A DNA stretch of 64,000 nucleotides from Anisus vortex (Eukaryota > Mollusca > Gastropoda > Planorbidae), in assembly GCA_949126835.1 (NCBI GenBank), contig OX421505.1, positions 9,935,783 through 9,999,782 of the forward strand, written 5' to 3'. The notes under the pieces were generated by a model that did not search any database, was not told the DNA's origin, and saw only the letters and a program-made list of their open reading frames with translations. A program made the translations under genes and the position numbers. Positions 25,086 to 34,560 of this stretch are shown piece after piece; position 1 is the first letter of the stretch, and every line of letters starts with the position of its first letter.

Positions 25086-25701
25086 GAGCCATACATACCA
25101 ACTGTTTCCTTCACGACTGTCTATACAAAAATCGAACACCTAAAGACTGTTTCGACATATGCTCGGGTGGAATTACGAATAAGAACTGTATGTAAATATT
25201 TACGAAACGGGTGTTGTTTTATGTAACGAAAAGTACTCTAGTACTTCTAGCGTTTTGTCCATATATCTGTTTTATATATATATTTGTATATATATTCTAC
25301 CACACAAACAAATTAATATTCTTAAGCCAAACAAAGTAAAAAAAAATACGTAGGGGGGAGTGGGGAAAGGAAGTCTAAAACAAATGCGACAACGTCCTTT
25401 TCCGATCAGCCGTGGCGTCAGCCCTCCTATATACAAATAACTGTTGGCGTCTCGATCGAATAGCAGTGTGGTTCAACGGTATTCAACACCCTTGAACTTG
25501 GCTGAGCCCCCTCGGTTCGTGACCAACATGTAAAGAGACACAAACCAAATTCTTTCAACTGACGTCTCCACATTCTATCAACACACCAACTCGCTTGTGT
25601 TATTTCTGTGCTTCCTGTGCCCGAGTCCCAAGCCTTTGAGGCACTCTTTTTTTTTAAAGGTATACAACGTGAAAAAAAAAAAAACATATTATAGCATAGA
25701 C
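25086..25701. other. Gene-free DNA
   Basis: No coding region or recognisable repeat was seen apart from A and TA runs. Confidence 0.4.
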
Positions 25702-25908
25702 CAGGGATCGGCAACCCATGGCACGCGTGCCAGACGTGGCACGCAGAGCAATGTTCATTGGCACGCGAGAAACCTTCAAAAGGGCATTTCAAATCTGTTC
25801 TACAAGAAATTATGTGCTCTAAAAAGATGACTCTTAGGCTGTTGGCACGCTGAATGAATTAGAAATCCTACTTCAGCACACTATTATCTAAAGGTTGCCG
25901 ACCCTCGG
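25702..25908 (+). mobile_element. hAT-like MITE, CGGCAACC family copy 3
   Basis: Starts CAGGGATCGGCAACCC and ends GGTTGCCGACCCTCG. Flanks GCATAGAC and GTATAGAC agree at 7 of 8 positions. The interior matches the other family members. Confidence 0.85.
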
Positions 25909-26019
25909 GTATAGACAAGTGTGTCTTTTTTAAGGCTATATATTAATATCGTAAGTATTTTACACATTGTATCAAAGAAGACTAAAACAGACACAAAAGT
26001 TATGGCTTCTTAGGTCGTA

Positions 26020-26104
26020 CCCAGCGGGCACACCACGACGAGGGGAAAAACGTGATTTCCACGTCTATTCCCCGTCGATACGACGTGGTGTGCCCGCCGC
26101 TGGG
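26020..26104. mobile_element. Palindromic mini-element, GGGCACACCACG family copy 1
   Basis: 85 bp, nearly all inverted repeat: CCCAGCGGGCACACCACG at the left and CGTGGTGTGCCCGCC then GCTGGG at the right. TA dinucleotides flank both sides, which would fit a TA target site. Related copies lie at 32,878 and 33,649. Confidence 0.75.
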
Positions 26105-26567
26105 TAATTACACTGGCAGTGCTGGATTAACCATTAAAATAAATTAAGGATATGCTTAGCTTAGGGGCGTCTAAGGAGGATCTTAATCTGTGAATGTATA
26201 ATAATATAATATGCAGTCCGTGGTATAGTTAGGAATACAATTGAAGAAGAGTTAGTATGGAGATACGTCCTACCGTGAAAGTAATCTAACAACAAACTTA
26301 CAATGTCTGCCCAACTCTTATAATATAAAGTTCTAGCTAGTGAAAAGGATTGAAAAAAATATACTAGAATAAACAAAAATGACGCGCAATCAATCATAAT
26401 AATTATTATATAGTATCCAGTATCCAGCTCACAACTTTCCATAAATCAACGCCAACAATAGTGTCTAGCCAAGAACATCTTAATTACTTTATTTACCTAA
26501 GTCTTGGTCTAGTTTACGATCAAAAGAGAGAAAGAGCTTTAACACGAACGGGTAAGAATCTCTATAC

Positions 26568-26827
26568 CAGGGATCGGCAACCTACGACACGCGTGCCAAA
26601 AGTGGCACGCCGAGCCACTTTCAATGGCACGCGCAAGACTCGGAAAAAGACAATCAGAGTAAAGTCTACAAGAAAAGAATGGGTTGACTTTTAGGCTTTT
26701 GGCACGCTGAATGAATTAGAAACCTTACTCTGGCAGACCATTATCAAAAGGTTGTAGACCATTATCAAAAGGTTGTAGACCATTATCAAAAGGTTGCAGA
26801 CCATTATCAAAAGGTTGCAGACCCCTG
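26568..26827 (+). mobile_element. hAT-like MITE, CGGCAACC family copy 4 with amplified 3' end
   Basis: Starts CAGGGATCGGCAACC and ends GCAGACCCCTG. Flanks CTCTATAC and CTCCATGC agree at 6 of 8. The segment AGACCATTATCAAAAGGTTG at the 3' end is present about four times in tandem (26,735-26,820), where other copies have one, so the terminal repeat has been locally amplified. Confidence 0.83.
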
Positions 26828-27046
26828 CTCCATGCCACCATACATACATATGCATCAGTTTGTGCTACAGTAATTATCTATAATTTATTAATATAGCTCA
26901 ACATTCAATTATTTCATCATTGACACGTAACATCAATGTTACACACGTAACATCAATGTTACTTTCATTTCAGACACTTTCAGAATCATTTTTAACTAAG
27001 AGTCTGTGGCAATGAATGATCTATGGTGCACACCTCCTCTAGGGAG

Positions 27047-27068
27047 CCGCGGGGGGGGGGGGGGGGGG
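27047..27068. repeat. Poly-G run
   Basis: About 20 consecutive G on the plus strand. It is one of many G/C homopolymers in the window and could form G-quadruplexes. Confidence 0.9.
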
Positions 27069-27724
27069 AGGGAAGAGAAAGTCGAGCATGACTTGGGTTT
27101 TATTTTTTTTAAACCTTCCAGCCACAAGCGACAGCGATGATGATTTATTTCCTTTACCTGCGTTACGTCTGTACTTTACAGTAGTTTGATTTCACACTAA
27201 CATATGATTTTTGGGATGAATGTGATATTAGCAGCAAGTAAACCAAAGGCTCAAATTGGTTTAACTAATTTACCCGTGATCTGTGAAAGTGAAGATCCCT
27301 GTTTGCACAGGTTGGCAAATGCTCATGTAAAAGCAAAGAACATTTTCTTCTTCTACAGACACCGCAGAATAGACTTTACCTACTTAAATACAAGGCCTCA
27401 GCACTACATTTAGAGGCTCTCGGAGGCCATTCTCTAGCACCGTTGTTTCGTTTTCTTCGTCTTTTAAAACAATGGCCGTAACCACAGTGAAGTTTATTCT
27501 TTTTCTTCAAATTTTTAATGATCTCTGCTGTACCAGTGAAACACAAAATGCACAGTGGCCTACAGGTCTGACGTTGTTTTTAATTCAGCGCTTAGGCCTT
27601 CTATATTGATTATTGACATAGGTGTCGGAATTGACTTATTGCACTGTAACAAAAATATATTTTTTTTTCCATTGTGCTCTTCACGACTTTAGATTATCAA
27701 ATGAAACAAAACATACCTTAGACT

Positions 27725-27782
27725 AGAAGTCGGCATCGGAACGCGTGCCAGACTTGGCACGCAGAGCAAATTTTAATGGCTG
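27725..27782 (+). mobile_element. 5' fragment of CGGCAACC-family MITE
   Basis: Only the 5' part is present: the CGGCATCGGAACGCGTGCC region and TTGGCACGCAGAGCAA. It is truncated just before the element at 27,809. Confidence 0.6.
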
Positions 27783-27808
27783 GAGAGCCCTTGTTCGTGG
27801 CCTATGCC

Positions 27809-27976
27809 TAGGGTTGCCAGACGTCCGGCTAAAGGAGGACATGTTGAATTTGCATTCAATAGAAAAATTAAAATGATCTAAATGAAACACTCGATGTGTC
27901 CTCCTTTGGTACCCATGTGTCCTCCTTTTTGTCTCTCTGTGTCCTCCTTTTGGTACCCATGCATCTGGCAACCCTA
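27809..27976. mobile_element. hAT-like MITE, 168 bp
   Basis: Begins TAGGGTTGCCAGACG and ends CATCTGGCAACCCTA, flanked by a perfect 8-bp duplication CCTATGCC at 27,801-27,808 and 27,977-27,984. The right half has short internal repeats of GTGTCCTCCTTT. No coding sequence is present. A single similar end (TAGGGTTGACAGACGCC) occurs near 24,291. Confidence 0.9.
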
Positions 27977-28673
27977 CCTATGCCCCGAGAGGTGTAGTCG
28001 GCGTACGTAAGTAAGTATGCACGTGGCAAAATATTCTGTAATACATCTATAGCTAGTACATTGCAATAGTCTGTTATGTTTGCGACTCGGCAAGTTATCA
28101 TTTGTGAACCGGTGAACCCAATCTTATAATAAACAATTTACCACAATGATCCTGGACGTACAAAAAAAAATAAGTACAAATCCGAAAATAGTTTTCCCTT
28201 ATTAGCAAGGACGTTTGCCAGGCACAGTGACACCCCCCAATCAAGTGCAGCTAAATTTAGAAACCGGGAAGTCCACGAAAACCGCCATAAAATGCAGCTA
28301 AAATTAGACAAAGGGGAGATAAACAATGGCGCTCAGAAATCAAACCGCGCCCCATTGATTCTAGAAAAAAATCATTAAAGGTGCAGTCAAATCTCAAACT
28401 GAACCGTCTTCCAAGGGGCAGACAACACTACAACAGTAAAAACGTCATGTTATTTACGCAATGTTGATGACACTTGTGGCGATGTTTGTCAGTTTATGGA
28501 CTGTTTTTTTTTCTATGTCTATGTATCTTCAACCAAGGGCTGACATGTTTATAAGTTTTATTTAGAGCTTGTTTAATGGCTTTGAGGACGGCCTATATTT
28601 AAAAAAAATCAGTATCTATAAAGTTTGATAAACATAGAAATGTTTAGAAATTTAAAAAAAATGGATTTTACAG

Positions 28674-28699
28674 AAAACACAACATTAATGTTGTGTTTT
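28674..28699. repeat. Perfect 26-bp palindrome
   Basis: The half-site AAAACACAACATT is followed directly by its exact complement with no spacer. Confidence 0.9.
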
Positions 28700-28851
28700 T
28701 AATTAATGTCTTTAAAGAAAGGAAAATAACGAAACTTATTAACACGAATGTAAATATTTATACTTTGTTCGCCTGACATCCACACATACACAATATCTCC
28801 AGCTTTTGCTAGAGCAGCACCGACCTTCTACCCTGACCCAGTACGTCGGCC

Positions 28852-29066
28852 CTACCATGCGAGAACAAATGCCTATAAGTACTCTTACTTCCCGAGTGGC
28901 ATTCGGGCATGGAATTGGGTTGCCTGAACAAATCCAGGAAAACAGGTCACGTAACATCATTTACAACATTAATAAAGATGCAAGACTAGACTCGAATCAC
29001 GGGTGAGCGTAGGTCGCAATAATCTTCTCTATAGAAGGAGCTTTTGTAATATATAAGATAAGATGT
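28852..29066 (+). mobile_element. LINE 3'-end fragment, family B copy 4 (best preserved)
   Basis: In one plus frame it reads YSYFPSGIRAWN, then, after a one-base slip, GLPEQIQEN and about 20 further codons to a stop. This is the typical C-terminus of a non-LTR reverse transcriptase. It is followed by a roughly 60-bp 3' UTR ending ATATAAGATAAGAT. It identifies the short repeats at 615, 8,128, 12,428 and 56,618 as LINE ends. Confidence 0.75.
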
Positions 29067-29159
29067 ATATGTTTGATTCAAACCCCAGTCCATAAGTCAG
29101 ATAAGAAAGAAGGGCGAGAGGCGACAATGAACCCACCCAATCGCGGGAGCCTTGTAATA

Positions 29160-29392
29160 TCTTTATCAGACCAATTTCATTCATGGGGCATGTGAAGCCG
29201 CATCTTCCGTGGACACCACAAACTAGGGGAGGGATTGTGTGGACAGCGCAATGACCAGCTGCTTTACTTAACCCAACTTCTGTCAATGTACACGTCCGAC
29301 CCGGGAACAAATTTTAACCTTCGCCGGGATACGAACATGGGATCTTCGAAGCGCCAGCCGAGCGCGCTACCGCTAGTGCAACGTGCCCGTTG
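29160..29392 (-). mobile_element. tRNA-derived SINE copy g
   Basis: On the minus strand the head contains ACTAGCGGTAGCGCGC (A-box region) and ATGTTCGTATCCC (B-box region), followed by the family body. The head differs from that of copy d, so the family may include more than one tRNA source or the copy has diverged. Confidence 0.72.
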
Positions 29393-30640
29393 TGAGCACT
29401 GTAGCGGTGTGTTTGTTCTCTGCAATATGTTTGTTACTCTGTGTATATCTTTAATTGTTTATGGGATATACATTAAACATGTACAAACACCCCCTCCCCG
29501 GCCCAAATCAAGTTCGCAACTCATTTCACAAACAACTCACAACCGCCTCGTCAGTGTCACAACCAAAGCGTCAGTGTTAATTCTGCCTCGTCATTGTCAC
29601 ACCCGCGTGTCGGTGTCACACCCCTCACATGTCAGTACACTTGACACATCCGCCTGCCAGTGTACTTTTGCCCCCCTCTCGACGACATTTCGAACCGACA
29701 CGTTACTTTCTTTCAAAACCCATTCCCTCCTTTGCTGCCTTTCACCCCACCCCCATAATGCACTTACATCTGATGCACCGAACCGATCTGCCCAGGCTCC
29801 GTGGACTATCCAAATGTCAGCATCAACATAGAAGTGACTAGAAGAGAGTCTAGAGGGGACAGCGGTTTCTTACTCTAAAATCATGCACAAATTCCCAAAA
29901 ACGTCCCCAAACGTAACTCAAAATTAACAGACGATATGGTAACAGTATGTGTGAAAAATCTTAATGTCTGGCTAGTGTATAAATAAAAATAACAAACAAT
30001 TTTTTTTTAAAGTATATAGACCTAAGGACCTAGGGTTTTTTGACGCCCTATGCGAAAACAATCTCTGCGTCCTCATTAAAGTGCCTTTGGCGGGGAGAAA
30101 CTGAGTACCCTAGTGTTAAAGCATACTTTCCAATTTCCAAAGACAACTTCAATAAAATACCCTTTGCCTAGTAATTCGTCTGCCTATGCTAGTAGCACGC
30201 AGAAGTACTAAACTTTAATTTAGTTTATATTTTTAAATCCCCAAATGTGAAAAAAAAAATCTTCACTTATGCGCCCACAAAAATTTTGCGCCGTAGGCAG
30301 CCGCCGAGGTATATATTTTTTTTTCTTCAAATAATCAAAGAATTTTAATCTTAGAAAAATAAAACCTGATGGGACTTCAAGATTCTTCCTACATTGCCGT
30401 TCAATTTTATAAATGTTCAAAATATATGTTTACGCCAATTAGTCCATTTTAGCACAATTCACATTCTTACCCCAAACCGTGGTCAATTTTCCCAAAACTT
30501 TTCCTAACCCGAATGAAATCTGAAGTATAAGAGGTGCTCTTTGCACTGTTCGGTTGAGGTTGAGGCTCGGCGGCCGTCATTAAAAGGCATGATTGGTTCA
30601 GAAAGTTTTTCGCTCTATAATCACTATCATTCCGGTGATG
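29393..30640. other. Gene-free DNA
   Basis: CA- and CC-rich short repeats of the type GTCAGTGTCACA lie at 29,510-29,660. A 198-codon plus frame through here is repetitive and has no recognisable domain. No gene is supported. Confidence 0.4.
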
Positions 30641-30645
30641 TGAAG

Positions 30646-31712
30646 ACATATCTGGGATATCACTTATACGCTGATGACACGCAACTGTACGATCATGCGG
30701 TCCCTCTTGAGGCCCCCCGACTCGCTGCAAAGGTCAGTTGTGCAATCGCCGATGTCTATTCGTGGTCGGGGAGAAACGAGCTTAAAATGAATGAGGAAAA
30801 GACAGAGATAATCAGAATTGGATCCAAGAGTAATTTGGCCAAATTCACTGGTCCAGAATCTATCACTGTGATAAACTGTCAAGTGCCATTTGTTAACAAA
30901 GTGAGGAATCTTGGTGTTTTATTGGATCCCACGCTGTCTTTCGACCTGCATATTTCTCAAATGTGCAGAGGTCTATATCTACAGTTGCGTAGACTCGGCC
31001 AAATACGACCCTATTTGTCCAATGATTCTGCAAAGACACTTGCAGTCGCTCTGATACTTTCGCGTATCGACTATTGCTACGCCCTGCTAGCCGGCCTGCC
31101 CGAGGACAAAATCGCCAGGCTACAGCGAATACAGAACAGTACTGCGCGTTTGATTATGTGCAGGTCTAAAAGAGACTCGGGAACTGCCCTTCTACGCTCG
31201 CTCCACTGGCTCCCCGTGAAAGCCAGAATTGAGTATAAAGTGGCGCTACTTTGCCATCAGTGCATTTTTAACAACAAGTTTCCGTCCTATCTCAAGGCAC
31301 TAATCACACCTTATGTCCCGCAAAGAACACTTCGTTCTGCAAACTCATCGCTTCTGGAAGAGCACCGTTTCTCTCTGACGACCGTTGGCCTTAGAGCCTT
31401 CTCAGTATCCGGTCCGAAGGTGTGGAATCAACTTCCCATTCAATAGAGGCGAACAAGCTCTACTGTTACTTTCAAACAGAACTTAAAAACTCATTATTTC
31501 AATATTTACCTTAGATAACATTTAACATGCTTTAGAAACTTACTGTCTTATTTATGGGTTGGGTCGGTTAATACTACATTTATTTGTTTTGTCTTTTTTA
31601 ATCATCAATTTAGCTCTGTCACCTGGCCTAGGGTAATATCCATATTCTTAGTTGTATGTTAAACGCGCTCTGAGCTTACATTATGTTTGTTGGCAGCGCT
31701 ATACAAATATTA
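30646..31712 (+). pseudogene. L2/CR1-like LINE, 3' half with reverse transcriptase C-terminal region
   Basis: A long open frame begins at the catalytic block YHLYADDTQLY, followed by ELKMNEEKTEII, NLGVLLDPTLSFDLHI, LILSRIDYCYALLAGLP, LHWLPVKARIEYKV and FSVSGPKVWNQLP. These are the order and motifs of L2/CR1/Rex-type reverse transcriptases. One TAG at 31,444-31,446 interrupts the frame. The same frame then continues with TVTFKQNLKTHYF to a TAA at 31,516-31,518. The 3' end near 31,700 carries GGCAGCGCTATACAAATAT, a typical L2-like tail. The endonuclease and the first half of the polymerase are absent, so this is a 5'-truncated copy, young enough to be nearly intact where present. Confidence 0.88.
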
Positions 31713-31783
31713 CTCTCCCGGAAGTCGAAGCCTAATCTCTACAACTTTAGTGCTAGACTATGATCGATCTAGATATTCTATAT

Positions 31784-31987
31784 CAGGGATCGGCAACCTA
31801 AGGCACGCGTGCCAGACTTGGCACGCACAGCTATGTTTAATGGCACGCTCAAGACCCCCCCCCCCAAAAAAAAAAAGCTATCCACCTTACTACAAGAAAT
31901 TGAGATCTAGAGAGGTGTAAAATTTAGGATGTTGGCACGCTGAATGAAATAGAAATGCTTCTTTGGCACTTCACTGTCATTCCCTTG
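31784..31987 (+). mobile_element. hAT-like MITE, CGGCAACC family copy 5
   Basis: Starts CAGGGATCGGCAACC and ends TTCCCTTG. Flanks TTCTATAT (31,776-31,783) and TTCTACAT (31,988-31,995) agree at 7 of 8. The interior GGCACGCGTGCCAGACTTGG is shared with other copies. It lies about 70 bp after the LINE end. Confidence 0.85.
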
Positions 31988-32877
31988 TTCTACATCATTG
32001 GTCTTTCCTTTTGGTCTTTTTTAAACCTGTTTCGTCTAGGAAACGTATGAAAATGTGTTCACGCCATAAGACTAAGACAAATGTTAGTATGAATTAAAAA
32101 AATGTGTGACTGTGGATTAAATATCACACGTCCTTTCTGTCGAAAACACTAAATGTTCTAGGTCAGTGTTATACAACCGGTCTGAGGATCCAAAAACATA
32201 CAATACTTTTTATATAGGTATTGTAAATCCATGCGTGTAAGGCTAACACATCGACACACACACATACAGAAAGGTGAAACACACTGATACTACAAGTATT
32301 GCATATTACATGTGGTTGTTATTAAAGCGCCCAATCAACTTTGTCCTTCACGGAGAAGAGTTGACTGTTAAAGAAAAATAAGCCAACGCACAAACACACG
32401 CAGGCAAGTTATGGCCAACAAACCAGACAAAATCTGGCAACTATGTAACGCGTAAACAACAATTCGATTAAAATAACCGCACTGACGTCTGCAAATATTA
32501 TCCAAAGACAAAAGTTGTGTTGTTGTTTTTTTTCAATCGTCACTTATAATTATTTATTTATTAAGAATAAGAATGTCCCTAGCGTCGACTAGACTCTAAC
32601 GGTATGTGCTTAATATAGATGACCTATTTGGAAAACGACTTACATTGTATATTTAATGGAATAATGATTCAGTGAATGTTTGTGGTAATGTGTAACAGAA
32701 GTTATAACTCCACTTAGCACAGATTTGATCAGTTGTTGATTTATGTTTTACATAGAAATAGAACAACACTAGATCTACGGCTATTTATTGCTTGCTAACT
32801 GAGGTCCTATAACACGTGTAGTGAATCATAACTTTGACTTATTAACTGTGTAACGTCATCATATTATGACGGACCAT

Positions 32878-32979
32878 CCCAGTGGGCACGTCGTACCGAC
32901 GATGTAAAATCAACAACACGGTTCCCACGTGTTTTCGACGTTTTTCCACACATCGATAAGACGTGGTGTGCCCGTTGGG
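32878..32979. mobile_element. Palindromic mini-element, GGGCACACCACG family copy 2
   Basis: About 102 bp. Left arm CCCAGTGGGCACGTCGTACC; right arm ends ACGTGGTGTGCCCGTTGGG. Same layout as copy 1. Confidence 0.7.
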
Positions 32980-33648
32980 ATGGGACTCGAGTCGCTAAAT
33001 CTGTACACATCTTCAACGCTTAAATTCTTCCGATGCCCAGGGGGGGGGGAGGATTTGTTTTCTTTATTTTTTTCTGGAGGTATGCGCACGAAGTATAAAC
33101 CAAAAGAAAAAAAAGGGTGGGCAATGTGGAGACTTTAATAGTGTCTGTGCAGATGGAGTGTCACTGACCCATTATCCACTCCCCCCTAGTGGAGAAAACG
33201 GGGAGGGTGGGTATTGATCTACCTGCGCCCCTAATATTTGGGTGAGGAGGGAGGAGTCCAATATATCGGTTAAGCTTAGCTGCTATACCGTTTTATCAAT
33301 GGATAATGTGCAAGTTAATGAGCAATGGATCTTTTCTTTATAAACTCGCATCTCAACTAATAATTTACACGTTGAGATTATTGCGTTCAATGATACGAGT
33401 TTTCAAATGGCGTTGTGTTAGTTTTTCACGACTATTTCTGGCAACCCATTTTCATGCCCGAAAGTAGATAGTGACAGATTTATTATGTTATTGTGCTGTA
33501 TTTATTTCTCTATTGAATATTGTTACAATTGTTATAGTTATAACAAGATCTACGTGTAGGCTACTTTTAAATATTTGTGTTTGTGTGTGTTTGAAATGCC
33601 TCTACATTAAATTCTACTAATAATGTTACACGTAAACATTGGCCAGGC

Positions 33649-33745
33649 ACACCACGACGTACCGACGGGGGAAAAAACGGGGAAACCACGAAAACACGTG
33701 GAGATCACGTTTTGCGTCCGTCGATACGACGTGGTGTGTCCGTTG
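33649..33745. mobile_element. Palindromic mini-element, GGGCACACCACG family copy 3
   Basis: Left arm AGGCACACCACGACGTACCG; right arm TCGATACGACGTGGTGTGTC. The outer CCCAG ends have decayed. Confidence 0.68.
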
Positions 33746-34423
33746 ATTTAGGAACTTGTTACTATGGGTAAACATTTTTTCTAGAAATATTTTATAGACT
33801 TCGCTTTTACTTCTTGCTGTCTGGCAAAATCTTCGGAACGCTAATTGACCAAACTTCCCGCCATAGAGCTAAAACTGTGCACATAGACTCGTTGCCGATG
33901 ATAACACATTTTATTTTCATTTCATCAAATGTTAAGCCACACCACCACCCCAAACTCTAAAAATCAATATAGGCTACCCTATTTTTCAACCCTTTATTTT
34001 TCTGGTTGTCAAACTCTTCGGAATACTAAATGACCCACTTCCCATCATCCTATCGAGCATAAACTTGGCACATAGACTTCTTACAGACGACACTTTTGGA
34101 TCATGTGGTGTATTTTCTTGCTAGATCTAAAAAAATGTAGGCTATACAGGGATGTCTAATGAAAAAGCTGCATGCTTCATTAAAACATGTTGTTGTTTTT
34201 GTTAATAATAATTTTATCAACATTGGGATTCCACAATCTTTTATTGTTTTACTATAAATACATCTTAATTTTTCTTAAGTAGGCCTACCCGGTACTCGGT
34301 ACTGTGCAGTCATAATTTGAAGTTTTTTTGAGGGTTTTTATTTGTCCGGGATTAAAATAGATTTATGCAGACCTAGCTCTTTAATTGCACATTCTTTTAA
34401 TTAAATACGACGAAAATGATTTA

Positions 34424-34560
34424 ATGAATTCTCTGTTAAAATCATCATCACTGATTCCGATCAGTGGCCGCGTAGCCAGAATTGCAAGTTTGGTTGGGGG
34501 GCGGGGACGGGGGTAGGGGCGAACAGTGCAAGTATCAAGTGGTGGCGGGGGCATAATGAC
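34424..34560. repeat. Dispersed repeat also present at 36,302-36,425
   Basis: Both places share TTAATGAATTC, CTGTTAAAATCATCATCACT, AGCCAGAATTGCAAG and GGGCGAACAGTGCAA. The first copy has an extra CAGTGGCCGCGT segment. It is probably an unclassified transposon with G-rich subterminal DNA. Confidence 0.6.

Larger units (their letters stand above)
31996..34423. other. Gene-free DNA between mobile elements
   Basis: Apart from the palindromic elements at 32,878 and 33,649, two related segments lie at about 33,815-33,950 and 33,985-34,110. They share TCTTCGGAA and ACTTCCC...AT motifs also seen at 14,735-14,800, so they belong to an unclassified dispersed repeat. No gene is seen. Confidence 0.4.

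Noticed and set aside
30541..30645. ATG at 30,541 as the start of a host gene
   Set aside because: Homology to reverse transcriptase begins only near 30,646; the upstream part is unrelated flank before a 5'-truncated LINE.
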